NCBI RefSeq assembly: GCF_000715075.1
Contig: NC_134082.1
Coordinates: forward strand, 196,467,948 to 196,531,947
Direction of reading: 5' to 3'
Length of the DNA stretch: 64,000 nt
From: Nicotiana tabacum
Lineage: Eukaryota > Streptophyta > Magnoliopsida > Solanales > Solanaceae
The position numbers and the translations under genes are program-made. Positions 23,105 through 34,644 of the stretch are shown here, piece by piece; the first letter of the stretch is position 1; each line of letters starts with the position of its first letter. The notes below the pieces were generated by a model, which had not been told where the DNA came from, did no database searches, and saw only the letters and a list, made by a program, of their open reading frames with translations.

Positions 23105-26100
23105 TGTGAACACGTGATTTTTGCCCTATATGAATTACTCCCACAAATTCAAGACAAAATAATTTTTCCCGTTGTTTGCAATTTTATGGATTTTGTGGCA
23201 TTTTCCATTAATTGTTTGTATTTGTCTATGCGTGTTTATTTTATTTAATTAATGAAAAATACAAAACAAATATGTTACATTTGCATTTAGGATTTAACTT
23301 GGTGTTTTTGAATTAAGTAGTAAATTATTTATTTCATAAGAATTGGGAAAATCACAAAAATGGTATTTTTGCACTTTTATTTTTTAATCTTTGAATTTTG
23401 GTGGTTTCTTCGCTTAATTTAGTTTTAATTAGAGTTAATTAACTTAATGTGTTAGGATTGATTTAATCTAGGATTTAGTTTGGGTTTTATTTTGGAAATA
23501 TTAATTAAAAAAGAGAGAATTTGAAAATAAATGAATTAATTTGGAAGAAGAAAAAGGATTTGAAGAGATAAAGTTTTGGGCTTGTTTTAATTAAAATCCC
23601 CAAGCCCAAATGAATTTCCCCTCCCAAAACCCGACCACACCCGGCCCCAAACACACCTGACCCGTTCCGGCCCCCCACTAAATTAAACGACCCCATTTAG
23701 ATTAGTCATTTGATTTGAGTCGTCTGTGTTTTCTAATCCAACTGCTGTGAAGTGGGTTCGGGTTAATATATATCTGTCCGAATTAAGCCCACCCCCTCCA
23801 TCTCTCATCTCTCTCATCTCATCTCAAAGACCAACCGTGGAACCCTAGAGCCGCCCTAAATCCCACCACCACCCACTGGCAGCGCCACTTCCAACCATCC
23901 CCAAAGTAACACCATCGAACCCCCTCACCTTCCTCTTTCCAAATATCATCATTGCTCCCCTCGAATCCCCCTCAATCTCGTCGAATCTTAAATCTAAAGT
24001 CAGAGTTCGAAGCCCCAGAAAGCCAAAATTGTTCTGCCTTTGATTCCGTGGCTTGCATGACCACAAGCGTTTGAGTTTTCATGATTTTCGAAGTCTAGTT
24101 TAGCATAAGCAGTGTTGGTTGTTTGTTCTTCACAAAGAACAGGTGGTTAACACTGATTATGTTAAATTGAAGGTCCTATATTGGGTTCGAATGTGAATCG
24201 GTAAGTGTTCTTCATTTTTATTGCCCTTATATGTTGTTTCATCTTCCTACTCCTTTCTTCTTTGTCTTCCTGCTTCTGTGAATGTTAGGAAAGTAGATAG
24301 AAGTTCAGACCTAGTTTTCCCTTTTTGAATAATTTAGTGTTCGTACTTGTTCCATTAGATTTTTAGTCTTTCTTTTCAGGTTTTAAATACTATTCTTTGC
24401 TTGTTTTTGTTATTTATGACATTTCTGATAATTAGCTTAATTTAGGCTTTGTTGATTCGGTAATTTGGTTAACTCCGGCTCAGTATTTAGTTCTAAAAGA
24501 AATCAATTGCTTGGTTAGATTTTAATGTTTGAAGTCATTTAATTGTTTCTTTTTTCTGCTAAATGGGTTTCTGAGTTTTGTTCGGGCCTTAAGTTCAATT
24601 CCGGCCTATTTATTTGGGGTTTAAACCGTTAGGTCAAATTGACCCATGACCCATTTGGTTGTTTGAAAGTAAAAAGAAGGGGTTTAATGGGGTATTCTGG
24701 GTAATTGGCTTAGGGAATCCTGATGTAACTGCCTAAGGAAACTTCCTAGCAGCTGGGGTGGGGGCTTATGTGAAGGTCTGAATTTTACACTAAGGAGGTC
24801 TAAGCAAAAATGAGAATTTCAAAAGGGGTAAGGTGCAAAAGCTGAATACTTTTAGGCTACCCTAATGCCTTGCCTTTAAAGGTACCTTTACTTGGCATTG
24901 AAGGTAGATTATGAAGAGATAAAATTCTAAAAAACACAAACGACTGGAAATTGGAGTGAAATTACTGTTCCATTGAAACTCATTCTGTGATTTCTCAAAT
25001 CTTCCATTCCTGAAAAGATTTTATGATTAATTTAGTTTTAAAATGGATTGAGGTTGGGTGTTTAAGGTTTGGTTTTGAAGTTGCTGTGGTTACTATTAGA
25101 GGGGGACTGTTCTTTACTGCTTTCATACTTATTTTTTGTTTGAGCTGGTTCTGCTGGTGTTGATTCTACTGTATTGCTGCTGCTTGACTGCAGATTCTTC
25201 ACCTCGTCTGTTTGCTTTGTTCATTTTCAGATATTCCTCAACCATATGGATGCCACTTGATGTGTAGCTCGAAGTATGGATTTGAAAATAAGATAAAAAT
25301 TTGATGCTGTGAATATGAATCATCTTTTCTTCTTTCAATCTTGTGTTTAACATGTAATACTTGGTTCTAGAAAGATTCTGATGGATGTATTTATTTAGAG
25401 TGAGTTGTAATTGAAGTTTAAATCATGTTAACTAGTAAATGTTGTCCTCTTATGATTTGGTCAACATATTCTGTTATTAGTATTGAATCCTGGCTTTGTG
25501 TGATCATTTTTGCTTGAGTCTGGTTCTGCACTATTGGAAAATCAGGAGTTTAGTTTTATTGGGTTTGTATAAATTGGATAATCTTGCATTGATGAGAATT
25601 CGAAATTTGTTAGTTGGACTATTAGCTGGATCATGCTCTGAGTCTATTAGCATGAGAATGTGTTATATTTGATCTATGATTGCTTTGTTAGGTAATTGTT
25701 GATGTCAAGTCATTATTAATGGGTATTTAATATGAGGGAAATGGGGTATAGGGAATATATGCCAACATATGTACACTGAATATGGAAACTGTGTTAGTAT
25801 GCAGAGTGCTAATTTGATAGTGTATAATGCATGGTAATACATCCTAGACAATTTATTTGATTTAATGTAGGTAATTGTTTGTTTGAGCAGCCATTGCTAT
25901 TTCGTTTTATAAAATGTTAAAAACCAGTAGTTTAATTGTGGTTTGACTTCATAGTGGCCACTTGGAGCCCAATTTCCATAATGGAGTTAATCTGGGTTCA
26001 CAGGGATACGATCTTGAGTCCCCATTGTTCAGTTGCACCTTGCTTTCGAAGTGCGCTCTCTTTTGAGGTCTATTTCGAGCCGTTTAAAAATCAGTAGCTT

Positions 26101-27209
26101 AGCAACATTTGCAATAATGTGTTGGCTCCCCTTTGAGCCCATATTTGAGATAGGAACTGACTATCAGAATGCATTTTTTCATCACAAAGTTGGCCGACAT
26201 TAGTTTTTTTTAAGTCGTTGCATGTTAATTTGATATGTCCCTTTTAATTGGAAATAATCACGAATTGGTTTAAATGGCTGGGAACCGGACTTGGGGCCTG
26301 TTTTGGGTTTTGAGCCTGAAGACATTTGCAAGGAAAAGATTGTTTACATTTCATCATTTGGGTCGTTCATCGTTGGCTTTGGTTATCAAGTTTTAACTTA
26401 ATAATCTCATAAGATGAATATAACCCCGACCCTTTTTAATGTTTGAATAGTCCGGTCTCTTAAATTAGTAGAGGTGAGCCATATTGAACAACACAAATAG
26501 TTTATGGCCCTCCAAAGTTAGCTTAAATTCCCTTTTAAAATTGGAATCGAGGCATGCCATGCCAAACAAAATCTCAAATGCGTGGCCCTAATTTAATTAT
26601 TTCTTTTAAAATCCTTAGCATTCGAGGCGTGCCGTTTAGCAAATTTTCCATGGCCCTCGCAAAGTTAAAAACGCGTAGTTGCTTTAGGTGTGTTATTTTA
26701 ATAATATCACCTTCCTAAACTCGGGTGCGCATTTCATGTGACCCAAATCCAAATCTTAACAACGTCAAATAGAATATGTCTCATACTGCGGGTGTATTTC
26801 ATGTGGCGCGGCCAAAAGATGTGTTTTGGCTGACGTTGAAATCTTCCTTAAAATGAATTAAAGCGGTTACAAAGATTAAAACTGCACCATAGGTTAAAAC
26901 ATGTTTAAAATCAGATGATTAGGACAATTATGATAGTTGAGCGACCGTGCTGGAACCACGGAACTCGGGAGTGCCTAACACCTTCTCCCGGGTTAACAGA
27001 ATTTCTTACCCGAATTTCTGGTTCGCGGACTGTAAAACAAAGTCAATCTTTTCCTCGATTCGGGATTTGAACCGGTGACTTGGCACACCATAAATCATCC
27101 CAAGTGGCGACTCTGAATCCTTCAAATAAATAAATCCTATTTCGATTGTCCTTTCATCGGAAAAACTCCCTTATACCCTCTCGGGGTGTAGGAAAAAGGA
27201 AGTGTGATA
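23105..27209 (+). repeat. Ogre-1 5' LTR
   Basis: It starts TGTGAACACG and ends AGTGTGATA (3' LTR: GGTGTGACA). A plant-like TATA sequence lies at 23766-23773, followed by a CT-rich stretch. A strong splice-donor-like CGGTAAGTG follows at 24199-24207. About 55 bp near 25545-25600 are absent from the 3' LTR. Small open frames inside both LTRs do not encode anything I recognise. Confidence 0.92.
23766..23773 (+). promoter_or_regulatory. candidate TATA box of Ogre-1 5' LTR
   Basis: ATATATAT is followed 30-60 bp later by CTCTCATCTCTCTCATCTC, a pyrimidine-rich stretch of the kind found at plant transcription starts. The 3' LTR has the same arrangement at 41939. Confidence 0.5.
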
Positions 27210-27212
27210 GCC

Positions 27213-27230
27213 TGGCGACTCTGCTGGGGA
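27213..27230 (+). other. Ogre-1 primer binding site
   Basis: TGGCGACTCTGCTGGGGA lies 3 bp after the LTR. This is the PBS type of Ogre/Tat elements, described to my memory as complementary to an Arg tRNA. Ogre-2 has the same site with one change (50758). Confidence 0.88.
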
Positions 27231-28375
27231 CCAAACCCAAAATCTCTAGTTCAGGGTTCAGAATTCGAGCTTAGATGAATTGTTATAGTTTGATTTATTA
27301 ATTATCTGATTTTGTTACATGTTTGGGCCTAATGTGCAACGTGTTGCTTTTACCGCTTTGATATTCTGTGAACTGTATATAAACTGCTATGAAACCCTTC
27401 TTCTATCTGAGTCATCTAAATCATGGAGGAGTGTGCACTTCGTGTAATTTCTCTTCTGTTAGAGTCATATCCCAAATTTTAGAACAAGGTTCAGACAAAT
27501 TGCAAAGCCGGTGAAGCTTTTATATTCCCGGTACGCTGCCCCCCTTCGGCTCGAGTTGTCCGCTCGGGTAAGCCAGGTCTAGAACAATAAACCCAGATTT
27601 TAAATCTAGTATAACAAGACCTCATGCCGGATCCCTAGTAGGAACGTTTGCTTGCATCACATGCATTTGACTTTGGAGACTCAACATAGGGGTTGAGTCT
27701 GTGTAGGATAGGTGTACCAAAAATGAAAAGACCATCCTGATGCATCTTACTTGCTACTTGTGCATTTATTTGATTTGGATTTGCATGCTGACCGGCTTTT
27801 GAATAATGGGAGAAAGTTGGAAAAAAGAGAATAGCAATGTAAGGGTTAGGTGAGTTAAATCACCTGTTTTGGGAAAACCAATGTCCAAATGGTACTGAAA
27901 CTCTGCCAAATTTTTTGAGAAAAATGAAAAAAAAAGAAAAACAGTTTTGTTTTGAAAAATAGTTGGTTTTATTTTATTTGCCCGAATTACGCCAGTTTAA
28001 TTCTCACCGGATGTGAGATACGTAGGCAACCCCCATCGGGTCCAACTTCCTTTTGCTAAAATAGCACAAAAAGAACAAAAATTTTATGTTTATTGCAAAT
28101 AAGTAAGGTGATGTCATTCTTGTCAAAAATAGCCGAATGTCCCTCAAAAGGGCGACGGAAGGCTGTTTTTGCACGAACAGCCACCTTTAGTCATTTTTAA
28201 AGGTTTTGGCTGGTTAGCCGACACAACCTTAAAATCTTCATTGTCGAAGTGCTGAAAGGCCGTATTGGCAAAGCCGGATATTTTTGTGAAAATTTTGAAA
28301 AAAATGGTCATTTTTCTTGAGTTAAAATGAGTCATAATTTTCTTTTAATGAAAATCACCCTAATAAATGTGCAGG
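27231..28375 (+). other. Ogre-1 5' leader
   Basis: This non-coding leader of about 1.1 kb lies between PBS and ORF1. The block 27520-27640, including TCGAGTTGTCCGCTCGGGTA and ATGCCGGATCCCTAGTAGGA, is conserved in Ogre-2 (51040-51170), so it is a candidate packaging or dimerisation region. A-rich tracts flank the first copy of the recurrent hairpin module (27984-28046). Confidence 0.7.
27984..28046 (+). promoter_or_regulatory. recurrent Ogre module, copy 1 of Ogre-1 (before ORF1)
   Basis: GAATTACGCC is followed by a 6-bp hairpin, TCTCAC/GTGAGA with loop CGGAT (28002-28018), overlapping the box GATACGTAGGCAACC. Ogre-2 has the same hairpin with one pair changed on both sides. Confidence 0.6.
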
Positions 28376-30434
28376 ATGAGCACAACTCAAAATGAACCTT
28401 TCTTAGTCCGTGAAAAGATCCCTTTGGAGCTATATATGTGGTGGCATGATTTGGGGGAAGATCGCAGAAAAATTGTGATAAAAGCATTGGGCGGTCTTGT
28501 CGGGCTCTTGAAAGTTAAGCCGAGAAAGGACATAATTGAGGCCTTGATACCATTTTGGGACCCAGCACATAGTGTATTCCACTTTGCTAATTTCGAGTTA
28601 ACTCCTACACTGGAAGAGATAGCAGGCTACACCGGTTTCGATGGGAATCTTAGAAATCAATACCCGGTGGCACCTAGAACAGTAACCCCTCACAAATTTT
28701 TGGATTTGTTAAGCATCACTCGGGACGTCCGAGACAAAAATTTGGCCAAAGGATTTTGTACCTTCTACTTTTTGTACCGATGTTACGGGAATCCCCGTGG
28801 CTTCGAGACGCCGGATACCAGTCTTACTCACGCGGGAAATCGAGACAAGTGGGAAGCTCGAAGAGGATTAGCTTTTATAATGGCGTTCCTGGGTATTATG
28901 ATTTGCCCCAGAAAAGACGGGAACATAGAGTTAGGACTCGTGGGGATAGCCAACTTTATGATGAAAAAGGCAAATGGGACCATAGTGCCGATGATTTTGG
29001 CAGAAATTTATCGAGCTCTGACCCTTTGTCGAGAAGAGGGAAAGTTCTTTGAAGGGTGCAATATGCTGTTACAATTATGGATGGAGGAACACCTTTGCCA
29101 CCGTCCCGGATACTTGAATTGTGGTATGACTGGGCTCGAGTGCATTGAAAAACATGAAAAGCGGGTAGAGGGTTATGAGTTCCCAGATGGTACGGAAGCA
29201 TGGCATGTTCATTTGAGATCTTTGACTGCAAATAAGATCGAATAGACATTCGGGTGGCTCTGGGTCAGTGAAGTAATTTACATGTCGGCCGAGGTCTATT
29301 TTCTGCTGTTGATGGGTCTTCGGAGTATCCAGCCTTATGCTCCGCACCGAGTTCTACGTCAGTTAGGACAATACCAGACCATCCCACATGATGAGGATAT
29401 GAGTCGGCAGGTTATTGAGTTGGAACCGAAAGCCGTTTTTCTAGAAGAAAAAGTGCATCGGATTTGGAATCAGTGCAGATTCTTAGAGCCTAGAACTCAA
29501 GTACGAGATCTATCCAGAGGCGAGGTGGAGCCTAGTTACACTGTTTGGTATGGTAAAAGATCCCGAGTTCATCATGAGCCCGAGAGGCCCGCAAAGAGAC
29601 CCCATGTCCAGCAGTTCACCGATGGAGCACAGGTGCAATGGGATTGGTTAACCAAAGAAAACGAGTACAGGGCTACCATAAGCAAGTTGGAAAGGCAAGT
29701 CATGGACCTTCAGTTTGAAAATGGTTTGCAAGCCGCCGCAGATGAGGGAGAGAAGAAAAAGCTAACTCAGGAAAATGAAGCCCTCAAAGCTCAAATTCGG
29801 AAGATGAAAATAGCTGCTAGAAACCCGGAAAGAAGCCGAGCGGATGAAAGGCTTATAAGAAGTCTGAAAAAAAAGCCCTTGAGTGACAAGATGACCTAGA
29901 AAAGTCTGAGGTCAGTCTTGCGAAAGTCCGGGCTCAATTGGCGGAAAATGCAAAACGACGGGCACAGTTTGTGAGACAAATGAAAAGCAAGTATGAAGGG
30001 ACAATCACTAGCCTGAAGAGAAAAATGACTACCCTCGAGAATGAGGCAGCCAAGCAAGCCAAGGACTTTAAAGCTGATAGGGAACACTGTTATGATTTGA
30101 TGTCTCGGATGGAGGAAGAAATGCAACAGTTGCAAAATCAACATCTCCATGACACTCAGGTGTTAGAAGCCCGGAATCAAAGGTCGGGCGTCTGCTTCAA
30201 GAAAAGGGTAGAATCCGAGAAAGGATCAGAACCATTGCCGACTACATTGTTGTGAAATGCCAAGCATGTGAAGATATGACACGCACCACCTTCTTCGCGG
30301 CAGTGATGTCATTTGTCCGGCAGATAATGAGTGACTTGGAGAGGCTTCAAAGGGATCTTGCATATAGGCCCGTGGCGAGACCGAATGATGTCCCGCGGGC
30401 CCTAGGAGCATTTGAGGCATTAATGTATTCATGA
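28376..30434 (+). pseudogene. Ogre-1 ORF1, DUF7745-like protein with coiled-coil tail
   Basis: This is the extra ORF upstream of gag that characterises Ogre elements; its role is unknown. The likely start is the ATG at 28376 (MSTTQNE); an ATG also lies at 28367. The N-terminal domain of about 280 residues has LGGLVGLLKVKPRKDIIEAL, FWDPAHSVFHF, FELTPTLEEIAGYTGF and IQPYAPHRVLRQLGQYQ (after an in-frame TAG at 29243). I recognise it as the plant DUF7745 type. The C-terminal part (about 29640-30180) is a charged coiled coil. Frame changes near 29875 and 30240 and the TAG make it non-functional. Ogre-2 ORF1 (51793-53829) is collinear. Confidence 0.82.
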
Positions 30435-31184
30435 TTTTCATTAGAGTCTGTTAGTCTGTTTGCGAGTCTGTATTTTCTTTTATTGGAGGCTGTTAGTTGG
30501 TTTTCGAGTTTATTGTTTTCACCTTTCTGCTAGGGTCTATTAGTCTATTCTGAGTCCGTCGGAGTCTGTTAATTTCCCTTTTTGAGTTTGTTAGTTTTAT
30601 AATCTGGTAGGATGAGTCATTGTAATCAAAACTGTTTTATTTTATGGAAAATTTTGAAAATCCCAAAATATTTTTGTTTATTTTTACATTTATCTCCAAG
30701 AACTACGCTTGGTCTGATTCATGCAGGGTCATGATACGTAGACAATCTCCATAGGATTCGACCATAACCAAAAGAAAGAAAAAGAGTGATAAAAAAAAGA
30801 GGAAGAATAAGAGAGAAAAGAAAAGAGACAGAAAATAAGAAACAGTGAGAAGGAAACAATGGCAAAGCAAGAAAGAGTCATGAGAGAATAAAAGCAAAGA
30901 GAGATCAAGCAAGGAAACACAAGAATGAAAAAGAAAAAAAAAGAAAAGAGAAGTTGCAAATGGAAATAAGGAAAGGCCGGGATGACGCAAGTAACCGATC
31001 AAATACATAATAGAAACGGTTAACTGCTTAGGTGCATTCATTCCCCAAAATGTGTGGTTGCCTATCTGTTAAACCCTGATCGTTAACAAGTTTGTTGTTG
31101 TCGTCAAGTAACATGCAGGTGGTTAGTTTGATTGGCATTCTGGCAACTCACTCCTACAACACCCGGTCCAAAAACAAGCTGAAC
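30435..31184 (+). other. Ogre-1 spacer between ORF1 and gag
   Basis: It contains degenerate GAGTCTGTTAGT repeats (30440-30600), the second module copy (30700-30763) and a long A/G-rich tract (30770-30960). The antisense open frames here are simple-sequence artefacts. Confidence 0.7.
30700..30763 (+). promoter_or_regulatory. recurrent Ogre module, copy 2 of Ogre-1 (before gag)
   Basis: GAACTACGCTTGGTCTGATTC leads into hairpin TCATG/CATGA (30719-30734, loop CAGGGT), then GATACGTAGACAA and a terminal GGATTCGACC. Confidence 0.58.
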
Positions 31185-33310
31185 ATGGCCAACCAGGAAC
31201 TTGCGGCAAGTATTGTCCATCCGTCAAAAGAGGTGGAAGAATCGTAGGTTAATCTGAAAGATGAGTTGTATAAGCCGAAGAAGCAGATGGCTGAAATGTA
31301 CCAAGCATGGGCAAAAGGGCACCCATCACCAGTTTACCCCGCCAACCCTGCTTTTATCCCGCCATTGGCTCAGCCCCAAGAACCTCCCACTGTGAACTCA
31401 TCTCCGGCCTTTCCCCTCTACCAACAATGCCATAACACCACTTCCCATACATCACAAGCTCCACCACCCGAACAAGTCTCGTACCTTCCTCCACCAGTCA
31501 CTCCTATTTTTGTGACACCCCTACCTGCTGCATTACACCAATCCTCCAATGAGCCTCTGTTCCAAACTCACGACAACCAGTATTACCCCTCAGAGCCCAC
31601 TTTTAAGGTTCTCAAACCCTATTCCTACACTCCTCATTTTGACCTCCCTACGAAAATCGAAAGATCATCTAAAAATCCCGAACATGAGGAGATGTTCGAG
31701 AAAGTTAAAAGCCTGGAACAATCATTCAGAGACATGCGAGGGTTGGGAGGTCAAGTAAGTGTGGCCTACAATGACCTATGTCTGTTTCCAGATGTGCAAT
31801 TGCCGGCAGGGTTTAAGATACCTAAGTTTGATTTGTATGATGGGTACGGTGATCCAGTGGCGCATTTGAGAGGTTTTTATAGCAAAATGAGGGGATCTGG
31901 CGGGAAAGACGAGCTTCTAATGGCATATTTTAGTCAGAGTTTGAGTGAATCAGCGCTGGAATGGTATACTCGGCAGGATCACAGAAGATGGTACACATGA
32001 GATGATCTAGCCCAGGCATTTGCTTGTCACTTCCAGTACAATCTCAAAATTATTCCGGATCGTCTGTCTTTGATGAAACTTGAGAAAAAGCACAATGAAA
32101 GTTTTAGGGAGTATGGTTTTAGGTGGAAAGAGCAGGCAGCAAGGGTTGACCCTCCAATGAAAGAAAGTGAAATGGTAGATTATGTTTTGCAGGCCTTAGA
32201 ACCTACTTATTACGGTAATCTGGTATCAGCTATAGGCAAGTCCTTCAATGAAGTGGTAAAGATGGGCGGTATGGTAGAAGAAGGGCTCAAGACAAACAAA
32301 ATCATGAGCTATTCAACAATCAAGGCAACAACTCAGGCCATTCAAAGTGGAGCTGGGGGAGTAATTAGAAAGAAGAAGAAAGAGGATGTCGCAACAGTTG
32401 AATCAGGAGTTTGGTTCGGACCTAGGGGCCCATCACATTACTATAACCAGCCTCGACCCCACCACCAAACCTACCCTCATACCCCATATAGCCTACCACA
32501 ACACTACTACCCACCACCAGACCCCCATTTTTCTGTCCATCATGCCCAAACATACACTCAACCTCCTGTCCACGTGCAATGGCGTGCGCCAACCCCACAA
32601 AATACCTACCCAGCTCCAAAAAATGCTTATCTACCCCCAAGAGCCTACCGAAATCCCCCTGGAACAGGTTTTCGGCCTAATCAAGCATTCAAGAACGAGA
32701 GGTTGCAGAAGAAAAAAACCTTCACTCCATTAGGAGAGTCCTATACTAGTTTATTCCACATGCTGAGACAATTGGGTATGCTGAATCTGATTGAGCCAAA
32801 ACTACCAAATCCTCCCCCGAGAAATCTTGATCACTCTGTGAGTTGCGAAAATTGTTCTGGTGCTTTGGGGCACGACACAGAGAAATGCTGGCAGTTGAAA
32901 ACATCTATTCAAGAGCTCATTGATACCAGTCGGATTGAGGTCCAAGCTCCAGAGGCGCCCAATATCAACTAGAATCCATTGTCGGTCTATCATGAGACAA
33001 ATATGATTGAGATAGTGCATAAGGGAGGGAAGCCCAAGAAGCCTTCACAGGCCGTCATGATGATTCGGGCCAGCAAGGTCAGGCCGAGTGAAAAGTCAAC
33101 AAGTGAGAAATCAGTGATCGGGTTGAGCGGGGCAAACAGTGAGCCATCTGCGGTAGTCAAGAAAGGGTCTTCAAGTAGTGTTGTAGTGAAACAAGAAAAA
33201 GCAAAAATGGTGGTGCCAAGGGTGGCGAACAAGCCTGTCATAATTGTGGAGGGTGCTCGCACACTTACAAAGGGAAAGAGGTTAAAGAAGAAGCTTGTGA
33301 GACCCATGGT
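31185..33310 (+). pseudogene. Ogre-1 gag
   Basis: The gag polyprotein would form the virus-like particle. The start is at 31185 (MANQELAAS); one frame continues to about 33290 with in-frame stops at 31245 (TAG), 31998 (TGA, replacing Trp of a WYTWDDL motif) and 32970 (TAG). A Pro-rich segment (31310-31620) precedes the retrotransposon gag domain (31815-32220: PKFDLYDGYGDPVAHLRGF, then FREYGFRWKEQAARVDPPM). A basic His/Pro/Tyr-rich stretch and a zinc knuckle CX2CX5HX4C (ENCSGALGHDTEKC, about 32845-32890) follow. A frameshift near 33290 leads into the protease frame. Confidence 0.88.
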
Positions 33311-34465
33311 TTGACTCGATTGGGGAGATGCTTTGCCCCCAAAGAGTTAAGAAAAGCTAAGATCTCCAAAGATAACCCGGTGCTAGTGAAGAAAGCTGTG
33401 ACCGAGGAAGAAGTAGGGGAATTCTTGAGAAAGATGAAAGTGCAGGACTATTCCATTGTGGAGCAGTTGAGGAAGACACCTGCTCAGATTTCACTATTGT
33501 CATTATCGATCCATTCAAACGAGCACCGTCGGGCTTTGATGAAAATCCTGAATGAGGCCCACGTTCCTGACAAAATCTCAGTAAACCACTTGGAAAAGAT
33601 AACTAACAAGATATTTGAGGTAAATAGAGTCACTTTTTTTGATGATGAGTTGCCCGTGGAGGGCACTGAGCACAATAGAGCCCTCTATCTTACGGGGAAG
33701 TGCGAAGATTCTGTGGTTACTCGAGTACTGGTCGACAATGGTTCTAGCACGAATATATTACCTCTCTCCACTTTGAACAAGTTGAAGGTGGATGATGAAA
33801 GAATTCACAAGAACAGTATCTGCGTTCGAGGATTCAATGGTGGAGGGAAAGATTCAGTCGGGGACATAGAGCTTGAGATAATTTGTGTGTTCCCAGTAAT
33901 GCCATTGTTCTGTTCATAGAGTTTGAAGACGACAAGGGGCCATGGGTTAATCAGGTTTTTGACACGGTATCGGTAGAGAAATTCTAGAAGGGGAGTGCGT
34001 TCTAACTCCGAGGGTAGCCACTGCATCAGCCATGGTAGCCATTGAAATGTTGAAAAATGGTTTTGTACCGGGCAGGGGTTTGGGTGCATCTCTGCAAGGT
34101 ATCGTACAACCGGTGTCTCTCCCCAAAAACTTGGATACATTTGGTTTGGGGTTCAAGCCCACAGTTGTGGACGTGAAAAGAGCTAGGAAGTTGAATCAGA
34201 GGGCATGGGTCCTCCCAAAGCCCATCCCACGCTTCTCCAGATCATTTGTCAGTCCTGGCACCAAGAAACGCCCAGTAACAACAGTTCCCAGTTTTGTGGT
34301 TGGTCCTGATAAAGAGTTGATTGAAAGTTTCGAGAAGTTATTCGACGATGTGAACATGGTGGAAGCTAGAGAGGGTTCTAGCAAGGCGGATGTGCAATTT
34401 GTTGGGCCCAGTGCAAAGATTAACAATTGGGAAGCTACTCCTCTCCCCACCAGGAAGGAGTTTTG
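33311..34465 (+). pseudogene. Ogre-1 aspartic protease and G-patch-like segment
   Basis: The protease active site is VTRVLVDNGSSTN (33716-33755), an Asp-Asn-Gly-Ser variant of the retroviral D-[ST]-G motif. The protease core is lost: the sequence jumps from GDIELEI (about 33880) to a segment that in Ogre-2 lies about 180 bp further on (FIE, then DDKGPWV). The following frame (34032-34465) encodes NGFVPGRGLGASLQGIVQPV and FGLGFKP, which resemble a G-patch. This frame ends at the intron donor at 34466. Confidence 0.82.
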
Positions 34466-34644
34466 GTAGTTTGCTTTGATTTTCTTTCAGTTTATCTGGA
34501 TTATTCCAGGGTTGTAATTCAGATTCTATGTTCCGTCTGTTTGGATGTATAAACCTTGTTATCTTTTAATTTCAATGAAATGCAATTTCCCTTTTTCTTC
34601 ATTCCTGACAGTTTTATTTTTGTTTTCTTTTCTTCCTTGTACAG
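34466..34644 (+). other. Ogre-1 predicted intron between gag-pro and pol
   Basis: It starts GTAGTTTGC directly within the last Trp codon before a TAG stop. It ends in a pyrimidine-rich TTTTCTTCCTTGTACAG. Its 179-nt length, borders and phase agree with the Ogre-2 intron. Removal would place the preceding frame in phase with the RT frame and bypass the stop. Ogre elements are known to carry such an intron here. Confidence 0.75.

Noticed and set aside
25129..25353. 74-codon minus-strand frame conserved at 43289-43513
   Set aside because: Conserved only because it lies in both LTRs of one element; no similarity recognised.
30703..31041. Minus-strand 112-codon frame rich in Phe, Leu and Ser, resembling a membrane protein
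   Set aside because: Antisense of an A/G-rich tract in the Ogre spacer; low complexity only.
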